A DNA stretch of 64,000 bases from Bradyrhizobium roseum (GCF_030413175.1 NZ_CP129212.1:2542001-2606000); one strand, 5' to 3'; counted from the stretch's first letter, positions 17,209-29,869 are shown. Notes: generated by a model from the sequence alone, not told the origin. Numbers and translations are program-made.

Positions 17209-18261
17209 TCAGGGGCTCGCGACCTTGTCCGAACGGAAATAGACGTCGGCCTTCATGCCGATCGTCAGATCCCCGGCACCCGTCAATCCGATCGTGACCC
17301 TGATGACGTCGAGTTCGGCCTGGTTGCGCGATCCCGGCGGATCGAGCCGACCGGGCTCGACCAGTGGGGCAATCGATTGGACACTGCCTTCGAACTCGCG
17401 ATCGGGAAATGCAGCCGCCCGTACCGTCACCGCCTGTCCAGTCCTGACCGATCCGAGGTCGCGTTCGTCCAGTTCCGCGCGCACACACAGCGCCGAGAGG
17501 TCGGCGAGTTGCAGCGGCGGCTGCGGCGAACCCGGCGACACCACTTCACCCACACGTACGTTGACCTGCAGCACGGTGCCGTCGATCGGCGCGCGCACCG
17601 TCATTTTGTCGAGCACGGATCGCGCGACCGCGGACTCCGACCGGGCGATGCTGAGCTGGCCTTCCAGCGACGTCGGCAGGGCGCCGTCATCCTCGGCGGT
17701 GCGAAGCTCGTCCTGCCGTGTCGAGAGTTCATTCTGCGCCCGTGTGAACGCCAGACGGGCCGCGGTCAGGTCGGCCTCCGATCCGCCGCCGGCCCGCCGC
17801 CTTGCAGCCGATCGGTCAACGGCCGCTCGTGCGTCATAGAGCGTCCGTTCGGCTTCGGCCACGGCATCCAGCGCCTTGCGCCGCGTCTTGGCGCTGCCGG
17901 TCGCCGACTTCTCGTCCCGGGCCCGCTCACGCAACCCCACCTGCGTCTCTGCCGCCGCCAGCCGCGCCCGCAGCTCCTCGTCCGCGAGTTGGAGCAGCGG
18001 TTCGCCGGCAAACACCTTGTCGTTGGTCTTGACCAGCACCTTCTGCACCACCCCGACCACCGCTGTTGCGACCTTGATCTGGCCGGAGCAGGCCTCGATG
18101 CGCCCGGGCGCAACCGCCTGCCAGCGCTTTTCCGGCGGGGCATCGGTTGACGCGCCCCACCTGGCTGGCCCGCCGGGGCCGATCGCCGTGATCGCGTACA
18201 GGGCCCCGGCGCCCGCAATCAGGGCCGTTAGGGCGACCAGGGCGGTCCGGCGCTTCGACAT
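17209..18261 (-). CDS. DevB/HlyD-type periplasmic adaptor of an ABC exporter
   Basis: 350 residues. One N-terminal membrane anchor (about residues 7-27) is followed by a split lipoyl domain (PGRIEACSGQIKVAT ... VRAPIDGTVLQVNVRVGEVV). Between them lies a long alanine/arginine-rich alpha-helical coiled coil (about residues 95-210). It would link the inner-membrane ABC pair to an outer-membrane channel. ATG 18261 lies three bases after the ATPase stop. It is third in the operon permease-ATPase-adaptor, as in cyanobacterial DevBCA or MacAB-like exporters. A TolC-type partner is not adjacent; one is present at 37550-38965. Substrate unknown. Confidence 0.85.
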   Translation of the reverse strand: MSKRRTALVALTALIAGAGALYAITAIGPGGPARWGASTDAPPEKRWQAVAPGRIEACSGQIKVATAVVGVVQKVLVKTNDKVFAGEPLLQLADEELRARLAAAETQVGLRERARDEKSATGSAKTRRKALDAVAEAERTLYDARAAVDRSAARRRAGGGSEADLTAARLAFTRAQNELSTRQDELRTAEDDGALPTSLEGQLSIARSESAVARSVLDKMTVRAPIDGTVLQVNVRVGEVVSPGSPQPPLQLADLSALCVRAELDERDLGSVRTGQAVTVRAAAFPDREFEGSVQSIAPLVEPGRLDPPGSRNQAELDVIRVTIGLTGAGDLTIGMKADVYFRSDKVASP

Positions 18262-18263
18262 GA

Positions 18264-18980
18264 CTAGTGGTTCTCCAGCGTTTGGCGAATGCCGCCGCGT
18301 TCCTCGGCACTGATCCGGCCGTCCTCGATATGAACGACCCGGTCCGCAAATGGCAACAGACGCGGATCGTGGGTCACAATCAGCACGGCGTGTCCCCGTT
18401 CCCTGGCGATTTCGGCAAGCAGCTTCATGACCGCCTGGCCGTTGGCGCCATCGAGTGCGGCCGTCGGCTCGTCCGCCAGGATAATGGACGGGTTTCCGAC
18501 GATGGCGCGCGCAATCGCGACCCGCTGCTGTTCGCCGCCGCTGAGTTCGCGCGGATAGGCCTTTATCTTGTGGGCCAGGCCGACCTTTGCCAGTGCTTCG
18601 CGCGACCGGACCTTGGCCGCCCTCGAAGGCTCGCCACGGACATCGAGCGCGAGCCTCACATTGTCGGTCGTGGACAGCGTCGGAAACAGGTGAAACGACT
18701 GGAAAACGAAACCGATATGGTCGCGCCTGAGCCGCGCCAGTTCCTCGGGATCGAGACCGGCGGTCGAGTGCTGGCCGACGCGAACCGTTCCCTCCGTCGG
18801 CGTCAACATGCATCCGAGAATGGACAGCAGCGTGGTCTTGCCGCTCCCGGACGGTCCCATCAGCAGCGTGAGTTCGCCGCCGTTGAGCGCCAGGCTCACG
18901 CCCTTGAGCGCCGCCACCTTGCCGGCGCCGCTGCCAAGCTCCTTCGTCAGGTTGACCGCCTCGAGCAATGGTTCGGTCAT
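18264..18980 (-). CDS. ABC exporter ATP-binding protein, DevA/LolD type
   Basis: 238 residues. Walker A is GPSGSGKTT, signature LSGGEQQR, Walker B ILADEPTAALD, and the H-loop His is in VTHDPRLLPFADR. This is the MacB/LolD/DevA class of ATPases that pair with FtsX-like permeases and perform mechanotransmission rather than classical transport. ATG 18980 overlaps the end of the permease gene by four bases; an in-frame extension upstream to 19049 is ignored because it is antisense-like and the family starts at MTEPLLEAVNL. Second gene of the operon. Confidence 0.9.
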   Translation of the reverse strand: MTEPLLEAVNLTKELGSGAGKVAALKGVSLALNGGELTLLMGPSGSGKTTLLSILGCMLTPTEGTVRVGQHSTAGLDPEELARLRRDHIGFVFQSFHLFPTLSTTDNVRLALDVRGEPSRAAKVRSREALAKVGLAHKIKAYPRELSGGEQQRVAIARAIVGNPSIILADEPTAALDGANGQAVMKLLAEIARERGHAVLIVTHDPRLLPFADRVVHIEDGRISAEERGGIRQTLENH

Positions 18981-20110
18981 CGCGTGAACACCACGGCGGG
19001 TTCGATGCGGGTGACCTGAACGATCGCCGCGATCGAAGACCCGATGCACATGAAGAGAGTCAAAACGAACAGCCCGGCCATCAGTTCGGGCGTGATGAGG
19101 ATCGGCAATGCCGTCCCCGCGGTCAGCCGCACGACGGCGTCGCCGGCCAGCGCGGCGAGCGCGAAGCCGATGACGGCGCTCAGCACCGCCTGCCAGATGA
19201 TCACGTTGTAGATATACCGCCGCGAGGAGCCGATCGCCCGCAGGGTGGCGAATTCGTTCAGGTGCTCCTTCGTGCTGGCATAAAGCGTCTGGGCGACCAC
19301 GACGGTGCCGACGATCACGCCGAGCAGGGCGCCCGCAAACAGCGCGGCACCGGCGCCGGTCCCGAACAGCCAGAACGTGCGGCTGCGTTCGCGAAACTCG
19401 GCCGGGGTGAGGACTTCCACATTATCGATGTTCGACATCAGTTGCTGGCGAACGGCGCCGCGATCGGCATCGGCGGCCAGGCGAACAATAATGTAGGTCG
19501 CCTTTCCGGAGGGCACTCCCGTGTAGGTCCGTGCCCGCTCGACGTCCATGAACACAAACGGCGTCGTGGTGAACGACCTGATACCGTTGGTGACGGCCGC
19601 CACCTGCACCGGTTGCTGACGGATCTCGGCGGTCGCGCCGATCCCGGAGATGCCAAGGCGATCGAAATAGGTGCGGTCGACCGCCACCGCCCTGGCGCTT
19701 GCCAGCGCCTCGATCCGGCCTTCCACCAGGTCCCACGGCTGCAGCCCGCCCGCCCGCAGGTCAGAACCGATGACGAATACCGGCGTCATCGCCCCGCTCG
19801 GCATGCGCCAATCGGCAAATCCGATCACGACGGGAATGGCGTCCGCCACGCCGTTGATGGCAAGCGCGCGATAGCGCTCGCGCGTGTTTAGCAGGGACGG
19901 GTCCTCGAAGGCCTTGGTTCCGCGCGGCATGACCCAGAGATCGGCGGACGAATGGTCGATCATCGTCGTCACCATGCGCCCGAAGCCGAAATAGAGGCCC
20001 ATCTGGATGGTGACGAGAACGATCGAAAACACGATCCCGATCACGGTGGCAACGAAACGCAGCCGGTCATGAAACAGGTTCCGAAAAGCGATGGTGAAAA
20101 CCAATGGCAT
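18977..20110 (-). CDS. ABC exporter permease, DevC/FtsX type
   Basis: 377 residues. One N-terminal membrane segment (about residues 16-38) is followed by a periplasmic domain of roughly 220 residues. Three C-terminal membrane segments then come in FtsX order (GAGAALFAGALLGVIVGTVV; VLSAVIGFALAALAG; ELMAGLFVLTLFMCIGSS). Start ATG 20110 gives the family-like MPLVFTIAFRNLFHDR. It heads the operon with ATPase and adaptor. The intergenic region upstream (20111-20401) shows no other gene. The class fits DevC or MacB-split permeases; cargo unknown. Confidence 0.87.
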   Translation of the reverse strand: MPLVFTIAFRNLFHDRLRFVATVIGIVFSIVLVTIQMGLYFGFGRMVTTMIDHSSADLWVMPRGTKAFEDPSLLNTRERYRALAINGVADAIPVVIGFADWRMPSGAMTPVFVIGSDLRAGGLQPWDLVEGRIEALASARAVAVDRTYFDRLGISGIGATAEIRQQPVQVAAVTNGIRSFTTTPFVFMDVERARTYTGVPSGKATYIIVRLAADADRGAVRQQLMSNIDNVEVLTPAEFRERSRTFWLFGTGAGAALFAGALLGVIVGTVVVAQTLYASTKEHLNEFATLRAIGSSRRYIYNVIIWQAVLSAVIGFALAALAGDAVVRLTAGTALPILITPELMAGLFVLTLFMCIGSSIAAIVQVTRIEPAVVFTR

Positions 20111-20401
20111 GCTAGCGGGGGCCGATTGCTTTCTGTCGCATGTCAGTCTGGGTTTCGGTGATCTGAAACGCCAGCCATTATTGGCGGGCGCCATCCAAAG
20201 GAGCGAGATCGATGGCGCAAGGCGAGCCAGGGAGGATGGGATGGAACGCCAGCACTCCGCCCGCAATTCGCCGTCAACGTGACGATTTGGTGGCGCATCC
20301 TGCACTATAGTTCGCGGTGCCGACTGGCAGCGGTTGCACTGCAGCGCTGGCGACAAGGCGGAAATCCAGACAGAGAATCCGTCGCGGACAATCGATGAGG
20401 T

Positions 20402-20854
20402 TCAGTCCGACTTGCCGCCGACCTCGTCCTTCGTGACGTCGGCTTCTTCCTTCATCAACGTGAGCAGCTTGAGCGTCAGGAACGTAAACACTGCCACCGT
20501 CACCGCGACATCATAGCTGCCGAGCCCGACTGAAACGCCGATTGCGCCGGTGGCCCACAGGCTTGCGGCTGTGGCCGTACCTTGCACGGTGTTGCCCTGC
20601 TTGAGGATCGCGCCGCCGCCGATGAAGCCGATCCCCGTGATCAGGCCCTCAACGACCTTTGCCAGTCCGTCGGGCGAATGCACCAGCAGCCCCTCGCTGG
20701 CCTGGATGAACCCGCAGCTTGCCATCGCGACCAGCGGAAAAGTCCGCAAGCCCGCACTGCGCGCCCGCTTCTCGCGGTCCCATCCGATCGGAACGGCGAG
20801 TGCGAACGCCGCGGCCAGTGCCAGGAAATGAGCGCCAATCTGAAATCTGTCCAA
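20402..20854 (-). CDS. MgtC/SapB family membrane protein
   Basis: 150 residues with four or five membrane segments. The MgtC signature is clear: PIGWDREKR after the first helix, AGLRTFPLVAMASC, then GLITGIGFIGGGAIL and the TAASLWATGAIGV helix. Family members act in low-magnesium adaptation or modulate the F-ATP synthase. This one is short and lacks the C-terminal ACT-like domain of Salmonella MgtC, so regulation of Mg2+ is not certain. The start is a TTG with GGAAGGA six to eight bases upstream. No Mg-responsive leader was recognised. Confidence 0.85.
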   Translation of the reverse strand: MDRFQIGAHFLALAAAFALAVPIGWDREKRARSAGLRTFPLVAMASCGFIQASEGLLVHSPDGLAKVVEGLITGIGFIGGGAILKQGNTVQGTATAASLWATGAIGVSVGLGSYDVAVTVAVFTFLTLKLLTLMKEEADVTKDEVGGKSD

Positions 20855-20944
20855 AACCCGTCCTTCCGAAACCAGCGCAGCCGCCAGTCGGTTAAGCCGG
20901 CAGGCAACGCGGTAAGCGGCGTAAGGTTTCAGCGCACGCTGAGA

Positions 20945-21862
20945 TTACCGCTGGATGGCGCTGACTGGCGCGGCGGTCGTCGTGCCGACGATTGCAGCGC
21001 TGGTGCGATACGGCGGGAGATGATGCTCAAGCGAGTAGACGACACACAGCGCCAGGCTCGACCAGACCGCCAGGCTGAAATACAGCGCCATCCAGGCCAT
21101 TTCTTCCTTCCATTCGGCAATGTCGTGCGTCACGATCCAGCGCGTCCGGACATCGCGCAGCCCTTCGCGCGGCGTCAGGCGTTTGTCGCCGTCCGCATCT
21201 CCGGTTCGCCAGCGCTTGAGGTACATCGGCACGTCGATCGTCATGAGAAACGCCAGATAGGCGGCGATGCCGGCGATCGAGATCGCCAGTACCAGCCGGG
21301 CCACCCCGTGGAATTCCGGCACGAGCCGGCACAGCGCGACGCCGATGGCGAAGAAGGCCACCGCCCACAGCGAATTTTCGATCGCGTTGCCGAGATAGTT
21401 GCGGGTCAGCACCGCATACCACGACAGGCATTCCGCGATCAGGATCAGCGGGACGATTGCCCAAGCCACGTTCACGACCGTTTCTGCCCCTGTCATGCTG
21501 CCGATCTGGTGCAGGAGAATGGCCCATTGCGCCACAAAAGCGATCTCGGCGACGGTCGCCACCGACCGTCCGACCATGACGCTCGACAGCCAGGTGTCGA
21601 ACAGGCAGATCCGCTGCACATCCGCGCGCGGCAGAAACGAGCGGAACGCGCATCCGAATACATAGGCCGCGCAGAACAGCAGCATCATTCCGACGTCGGA
21701 CGCATTGCCCGTGGCGCCGGCCGACGGAAAGGGAAGCTCGCGATACAGCACGAACCAGACCGCGATATTGACGCCGCTCACCAGCGTCAGCAGGCCCCAC
21801 CACCGGGCCACGGGATTAGACCAGGCCAGCGAACCTGACCGCGCCTGCCATTCCAAACTCAT
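20945..21862 (-). CDS. Unknown multi-pass membrane protein
   Basis: 305 residues with about seven predicted membrane segments and short loops. After the fifth or sixth helix there is a 50-residue hydrophilic region (MYLKRWRTGDADGDKRLTPREG), then EWKEEMAWM and a last helix. The segment DADGDKRLTPREGL resembles a single calcium-binding EF-hand loop (D-x-D-G-D-x-x-x-x-x-x-E), but only one is present. The C-terminal tail is Thr/Ala-rich. I do not recognise the family. ATG 21862 has CGGAG upstream. An AT-rich region with TGACA/TGTCA arms precedes it and may hold its promoter. Confidence 0.7.
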   Translation of the reverse strand: MSLEWQARSGSLAWSNPVARWWGLLTLVSGVNIAVWFVLYRELPFPSAGATGNASDVGMMLLFCAAYVFGCAFRSFLPRADVQRICLFDTWLSSVMVGRSVATVAEIAFVAQWAILLHQIGSMTGAETVVNVAWAIVPLILIAECLSWYAVLTRNYLGNAIENSLWAVAFFAIGVALCRLVPEFHGVARLVLAISIAGIAAYLAFLMTIDVPMYLKRWRTGDADGDKRLTPREGLRDVRTRWIVTHDIAEWKEEMAWMALYFSLAVWSSLALCVVYSLEHHLPPYRTSAAIVGTTTAAPVSAIQR

Positions 21863-22288
21863 TATTCACTCCGCCGTAATCGAATTGACATTTATATGTA
21901 ATAATACTGTCACGGATGGCGGCAGGTCACGACAAAAATGCGTGTGGGGCGGCGGGCTAATCGGGCTGGGTCTTGGCGATTCGCGAGGATCGTCAACGCC
22001 GCGGCGGCGAGAACGGCGCGATCATCGTGTTATGGAAGGCCGCGACCTGGCGTATCTAACGCCAGCGCGGACAGCGAACCGGTCAAAGGTGATCGGCCCG
22101 ATTCCCGGGCTCGACTACCTGATCTTCCTTTTCGCACACAAGAACGTCGGGAGGTTGTCGAGGGTCAGCGCCGTCTTCGACTATGGCCAAAGTCGGTGCT
22201 GCTGCGCGGCGGGATGAAACGATCGCAGCGAGGCGACGATTGACCTCGTCGCACAGGCGCTGTCGCAAATCTCGGGGCGAGCGTTTTT
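21863..22288. other. Intergenic stretch with candidate operator
   Basis: The first 45 bases (upstream of the membrane protein on the minus strand) are AT-rich and contain inverted TGACA/TGTCA arms 17 bases apart (about 21891-21917), a possible operator or promoter. The remaining approximately 370 bases show no credible gene or repeat. Confidence 0.4.
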
Positions 22289-22570
22289 TCAGGGCGTGAA
22301 TTTGACGCCGTAGGTCTTGCCCCGGCGCCAGACCACTTCGCACGACTGGCGCGTCGTATGCTCGGGCACCAGCGCCAGCTGAAAGCCGTCTCTGACGTCC
22401 AGCGGCACGTCGGTCACGACCTTGGCGCCGCCCGGCGAGACATCCATGATGAAGCATTCAATCTTGGTCGCCCCGTCGTCGACGGTCATCCAGGTCGGCC
22501 GCTTGCGCAGTTCGCGTCGTGGCTCGCGCTTCACCTTTAGTCGTTGATCGTCGACAATCATGCTAGCCAT
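22289..22570 (-). CDS. PilZ domain protein
   Basis: 93 residues, a stand-alone PilZ domain that binds cyclic di-GMP. The N-terminal Arg cluster (KREPRRELR) supplies the RxxxR motif and MDVSPGGAKV supplies the D/N-x-S-x-x-G motif. The final strand CEVVWRRGKTYGVKF is typical. There is no attached output domain, so it would act by protein contact. It is unlinked to other c-di-GMP genes here, though a diguanylate cyclase is at 45352-46494. A second in-frame ATG at 22561 is possible. Confidence 0.88.
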   Translation of the reverse strand: MASMIVDDQRLKVKREPRRELRKRPTWMTVDDGATKIECFIMDVSPGGAKVVTDVPLDVRDGFQLALVPEHTTRQSCEVVWRRGKTYGVKFTP

Positions 22571-22778
22571 CCGTTTGCAACCCAGTCGGCTGGGTGTTGG
22601 GCAGGCGGCAGCGTGAGGGAAATGTGGTAAATTTCCCTTAGTTTATAGTTTCAAATTTATCGGTTTGCTTCGCTGGTTATTGGGCGGTCTCCGCGACCGC
22701 AGAACATCAGGCCGAAGAGCATGGTCCTGTCGGCGCCTACGTCGTCGCGCTGGATTCACCGCCGTTCATGCTTCCTCC
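22571..22778. other. Intergenic stretch upstream of PilZ gene
   Basis: Together with the repeat at 22779-22902 this makes a gap of about 400 bases between the PilZ gene and the SDR gene. An A/T-rich run around 22620-22680 may contain the PilZ promoter on the minus strand. No gene seen. Confidence 0.4.
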
Positions 22779-22902
22779 GTCATTCCAGGGCGCGCGCAGC
22801 GCGAGCTATGATGTGCAAATGCACATCTGAGAGATCCATCGAGCCGCATCTTAGCCGTGAAATGGATTCCGGGTTCAGCCCTGCGGACTACCCCGGAATG
22901 AC
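22779..22902. repeat. Palindromic repeat family A copy 2
   Basis: Outer arms GTCATTCCAGGGCGC and CCCCGGAATGAC, with an inner right arm AATGGATTCCGGGTTC as in the dnaE2 copy. The inner left arm is degraded and the middle is longer (124 bp in all). It is intergenic, beyond the 3' end of the SDR gene. Confidence 0.8.
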
Positions 22903-22969
22903 GGCTGGAATGGTCGAAGGTTCGGATGGGTCTGACGCTTGCGCCCTTTGTCCGCCCTGCAAAGGGACC

Positions 22970-23740
22970 TCAGAAATTCACACGGTTCGAGATCGCACCG
23001 TCGACGACGAGGTTCGAGCCCGTCGTGAAGGAGGAGGCCGGGCTCGCCAGAAACACCGCCGCATTGGCCACTTCCTGCGGCGTCGCCATGCGGCCGGTCG
23101 GGTTGCGCGCCAGAGCATCCTGGTAACGCTTCGGCATGTTCTGCTCGACCGTGTTCCAGATGCCGCCCTTGAAATACACAGTGCCCGGCGACACGACGTT
23201 GACGCGGATTTTCTTGCCCGCGTATTGCCGCGCCAATCCCTTGGCCATGTGGATCAGCGCCGCCTTGATCGGGCCGTACGAACTGGCGATGTCGGCCTGC
23301 GCTGCCGATATCGACGAGATGATGATGAAGGCCGCGTCGCCGGTCTTCTCGCCGCTGGCCTCGAGCAGCGGCCGTGCCGCCTCGAACGCATTCACGGCGC
23401 CGAGCACGTCGAGCCGGAAATTCTGCTCCCAGGAAGCGGGATCGCCGCCTTGCGCCATGGCCCCTGCGTTGGAGAACAGCATGTCGACGCTGCCGAGTTC
23501 CCGGGCCGCATCGACGATCCACGCCTTCAAAGCGGCTGCGTCGGTGATATCCACGGCCGCGCCGGTCGCCTTCACCCCCAACGCCTGCAGTTCTGTGACG
23601 GTGCCGGCGACCTGATCGGCGTTGCGGGCGCACACGGCAACGCCCGCGCCTTCGGCCGCCAGCGTATCGGCGATTGCCCGCCCGATGCCGCGCGTGCCGC
23701 CCAGCACCACGGCGTTTCTGCCCTTCAACCCCAAATCCAT
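22970..23740 (-). CDS. SDR family NAD(P)-dependent oxidoreductase
   Basis: 256 residues, classical short-chain dehydrogenase. The cofactor motif GGTRGIGRAIA is at about residues 14-24, NAGA is at about 90-93, and the active-site set is Ser in IIISSISAAQ with YGPIK further on. The C-terminus VVDGAISNRVNF is complete. ATG 23740 follows AAAGGAA. The gene is divergent from the CoA-transferase at 23930, which suggests a shared role in an acyl-CoA or hydroxyacid route, but the substrate cannot be read. It lacks a signal or membrane segment. Confidence 0.9.
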   Translation of the reverse strand: MDLGLKGRNAVVLGGTRGIGRAIADTLAAEGAGVAVCARNADQVAGTVTELQALGVKATGAAVDITDAAALKAWIVDAARELGSVDMLFSNAGAMAQGGDPASWEQNFRLDVLGAVNAFEAARPLLEASGEKTGDAAFIIISSISAAQADIASSYGPIKAALIHMAKGLARQYAGKKIRVNVVSPGTVYFKGGIWNTVEQNMPKRYQDALARNPTGRMATPQEVANAAVFLASPASSFTTGSNLVVDGAISNRVNF

Positions 23741-23929
23741 TTTGGTTTCCTTTGTTGCAATCCATACAGTGTAGCGGTGAAGGCAACCCGGGAGAAAGCT
23801 CAAATAGTGGCTCGGACGGTGAAGGCGGCAGCAGCGCACCTCTCCGCGCGGAGTGGTACGGATTGCTTTGCTTCGCTCTGGCAAGGACGGGTAAAGATCA
23901 TCGAAAGAACGCCAGGTAAGAGGCCGCCG

Positions 23930-25327
23930 ATGCAAAGTCCCCGCGAAATTCTGTTCGACATCTGGACCTCTGCCGGCGGTGGGCCCTCCGCACTCGATGC
24001 GCTGACGCTGACTGGCGATGAACCGCAACTGCCGTCCTCGTTCCGCGTCGCCGCCGCCGCGCAGGTCGGTGTCGCCGCGACCGGGCTCGCCGCGGCGGAG
24101 ATCTGGAAAATGCGCAGCGGCGAGGCGCAGGAAGTTGCGGTCGACATGCGCCATGCCGTGGTCGAATGCCGGAGCGAGCGCTATCTGCGTCTCGACGGCA
24201 AGCCGCCGCCGCCGGCCTGGGATGCGATCGCCGGAATCTACAGGACGCGCGACGGTGGTTTTGTGCGGCTCCACACTAATTTCCCGCATCACCGCGACGC
24301 CGTCTGCAAGGTGCTGGACTGCAGGCCGGAACGCGACGCGGTGCAGGCTGCGCTCATGCAATGGGACGGCGAGGCGTTCGAGACCGCGGCCTATGCCGGC
24401 GGCGCTGTCGTGGCCTTCATGCGCTCGCACGAGCAATGGTCGACGACGTCCCAAGCCCGTGCGCTCGCCGGATTGCCGCTGATCTCGATCACGAAAATTG
24501 GCGACGCCGCGCCGAAGCCATGGCCCAAAGGCGACCGGCCGCTGGCCGGCATCCGCGTGCTCGATCTGTCGCGGGTGATCGCGGGCCCGGTGGCGGGCCG
24601 GACGCTTGCCGCGCATGGCGCCGACGTGCTGCTGATCTCGAGCCCCGAACTGCCGGCGATCCCGTGGCTCTCCATCGATACCGGCCGCGGCAAGCTGACG
24701 AGTTTCGTCGAACTGAAGAACGAGCAGGGGCGGGCGACCTTGCGCGGTCTGCTGGCGCAGGCGGATATTTTTTCGCAGGGTTACCGGCCGCGCGCGATTG
24801 CCGGCCTCGGGTTCTCGCCGGAGGACGCCGCACGCATCAATCCTGGAATCATTTATGTCACGTTATCGGCCTATGGTGCCGCAGGTCCCTGGGCCGAGCG
24901 GCGCGGCTTCGACTCGCTGGTCCAGACCGCGACTGGCTTCAACCATGCCGAGGGGCAGGCTGCCGGTGTCGATGGACCGAAGGAATTGCCGGCGCAGATG
25001 CTTGACCACGCCACCGGATATTTCATGGCGTTCGGCGCCATGATGGCCAAGGCGCGCCAGGCGCGTGAGGGCGGAAGCTGGCATGTCGAGGTATCGTTGG
25101 CGCAGACCGGGCGGTGGTTATGGAATCTCGGCCGGGTTGCCGATGGACTTGCGGCCGATGAGCTGAAGGAGGACGGGGTGCAGCCTTTCATGGAGGAGAT
25201 CGACTCAGGCTTTGGTGCACTGCGGTCGGTCCGCCACTCGGCGCGGCTGTCGAAAACACCGGCATACTGGGCTCGTCCGGCGATGTCGCTGGGCAGCCAT
25301 CCGCCGCAATGGCCGCCGCGCGAATAG
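23930..25327 (+). CDS. Family III (CaiB/BaiF) CoA-transferase, permuted two-part form
   Basis: 465 residues. Residues from about 205 carry the start of a CaiB-type domain (PLAGIRVLDLSRVIAGP, YVTLSAYG, then the catalytic Asp region MLDHATGYFMAFG). Residues 1-200 resemble the other part of the fold (AAAQVGVAATGLAAAEIW, GIYRTRDGGFVRLHTNFPHH). The protein therefore looks like a fusion in permuted order, a form also seen in other actinobacterial and rhizobial CoA-transferases. The reaction would be CoA exchange between an acyl-CoA and a free acid; partner acids are unknown. ATG 23930 follows AAGAGG. A longer open frame upstream crosses the antisense of the SDR gene and is disregarded. Confidence 0.85.
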   Translation: MQSPREILFDIWTSAGGGPSALDALTLTGDEPQLPSSFRVAAAAQVGVAATGLAAAEIWKMRSGEAQEVAVDMRHAVVECRSERYLRLDGKPPPPAWDAIAGIYRTRDGGFVRLHTNFPHHRDAVCKVLDCRPERDAVQAALMQWDGEAFETAAYAGGAVVAFMRSHEQWSTTSQARALAGLPLISITKIGDAAPKPWPKGDRPLAGIRVLDLSRVIAGPVAGRTLAAHGADVLLISSPELPAIPWLSIDTGRGKLTSFVELKNEQGRATLRGLLAQADIFSQGYRPRAIAGLGFSPEDAARINPGIIYVTLSAYGAAGPWAERRGFDSLVQTATGFNHAEGQAAGVDGPKELPAQMLDHATGYFMAFGAMMAKARQAREGGSWHVEVSLAQTGRWLWNLGRVADGLAADELKEDGVQPFMEEIDSGFGALRSVRHSARLSKTPAYWARPAMSLGSHPPQWPPRE

Positions 25328-25446
25328 GTATTTTTCCCAGGCGCTTTGGCAGCCTCTCCAATCTTTGCCCTCGCCGCCAATGGGATTTGCATTTTCGGGG
25401 TTGTGCGGGACGCCAATTCGGCACTATTAGCGCAAGGTGAGACAAA

Positions 25447-26721
25447 TTGTCGCTATTGTCGCTGGGTCCGGATTGCATGTTGAACGAATTGTTGAAGCAA
25501 TTGCAAATAGTTAGTCGGCAGCGATGGACCGTGGCCGGTGCGCTCGTCGTGCTGGTCGGCGCGGCCGTCTACGGTTTCGTCCCCTTTGGGAGCGCCAAGC
25601 GGGGGCATTCGGAAGTCTCCAGTCAGTCGCGCAAGGGATTGAGCCGATACACGCCCAGCCCCGCCGAATGGGCCAGCCTCTCCATTCAACCGGTCGCCGA
25701 ACGCGGCTTCCGCGCCGAACACGTTACCGAAGGCAAGATCGCGATCGATGAGGACCGCTCGACGCCGGTGTTCTCGCCCTATGCCGGCCGCGTCACCCGG
25801 CTTCTGGCGCGGCCGGGCGACAGCGTCGTCAAGGGCCAGCCGCTGTTCGTGATCGAGGCGGCCGATAACGTTCAGGCGCAGAACGATTTCGTCGCCGCGA
25901 TGAGCGTCATGAACAAGGCGAAGTCCGCGCTCGATCTGGCGCAGTTGCAGGGAGCGCGGGCCAAGGATCTGTTCGAGGGCAAGGCCGTTCCGCTGAAGGA
26001 TTACCAGCAGAGCCAGGCGACCCTGATCCAGGCCGAAAACGACATGCGCTCGTCGCAGACAGCGATGGAAGCGGCGCGCAACAAATTGCGCATCCTCGGT
26101 CTCACCGATGAGGACATCGCGACCTTCCAGGAAAAGCGCCGCATCAATCCGGAGACTACCATCTTCGCACCGATCGCCGGCACCGTGGTCCAGCGCAAGA
26201 TCGGTCCCGGCCAGTATGTCGGCGCCGGCGCCAGCGACCCCGTCTATGTGATCGGCGATCTCTCCACCGTGTGGATGATGGCCTTCGTTCGCGAGAGCGA
26301 CAGCGCGAGCGTCGCGGTCGGGCAGGAGGTGACGTTCAACGTGCTGGCGCTGCCGGGCCGCCCGCTGTCGGCACGGCTCAACTATGTCGGCACCGCCATC
26401 GATCCGGCGACGCGGCGGCTATTGGCCCGCGCCACCATCGACAACAAGGACTTCATGCTGAAGCCGGAGATGTTCGCCAATGTCACGATCTATTCGGCGG
26501 GCGACCATCCGGCGGTCGGCGTGCCGAAGCAGGCCTTGATCTATGAAGGCGATCAGGTGCGGGTCTGGGTCGCGCATCCGGACAAGACGATCGAACTACG
26601 TCAGATCAAGCCTGGCCTCACCAATGGCGACCTCGTCGAGGTGATCGGTAACCTGAAGCCAGGCGAGCAGATCGTCACCAAGGGCGCGCTGTTCATCGAC
26701 CGCGCCGCCTCCGGCAGCTGA
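25447..26721 (+). CDS. RND efflux periplasmic adaptor, CusB/CzcB type
   Basis: 424 residues (TTG start at 25447, with AAGGTGAG just upstream) or 414 from ATG 25477, which has no clear ribosome site. A membrane anchor at about residues 27-46 is followed by a lipoyl-like half (FSPYAGRVTRLLARPGDSV), a helical hairpin (about 140-220), and FAPIAGTVVQRKIGPGQYV. The beta-barrel and membrane-proximal domains lie at the end (GDLVEVIGNLKPGEQIV). It is coupled to the HME-type pump at 26747, so metal ion or small-cation efflux from the periplasm is likely. The methionine triad of copper-specific CusB is not evident. Confidence 0.88.
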   Translation: MSLLSLGPDCMLNELLKQLQIVSRQRWTVAGALVVLVGAAVYGFVPFGSAKRGHSEVSSQSRKGLSRYTPSPAEWASLSIQPVAERGFRAEHVTEGKIAIDEDRSTPVFSPYAGRVTRLLARPGDSVVKGQPLFVIEAADNVQAQNDFVAAMSVMNKAKSALDLAQLQGARAKDLFEGKAVPLKDYQQSQATLIQAENDMRSSQTAMEAARNKLRILGLTDEDIATFQEKRRINPETTIFAPIAGTVVQRKIGPGQYVGAGASDPVYVIGDLSTVWMMAFVRESDSASVAVGQEVTFNVLALPGRPLSARLNYVGTAIDPATRRLLARATIDNKDFMLKPEMFANVTIYSAGDHPAVGVPKQALIYEGDQVRVWVAHPDKTIELRQIKPGLTNGDLVEVIGNLKPGEQIVTKGALFIDRAASGS

Positions 26722-26746
26722 CCCCTCATTGAAAGCTTCGATCTGA

Positions 26747-29869
<3,123 letters not shown>

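Noticed and set aside
22721..23929. In-frame upstream extension of the CoA-transferase
   Set aside because: It crosses a palindromic repeat and the antisense of the SDR gene; the ribosome site and homology both point to ATG 23930.
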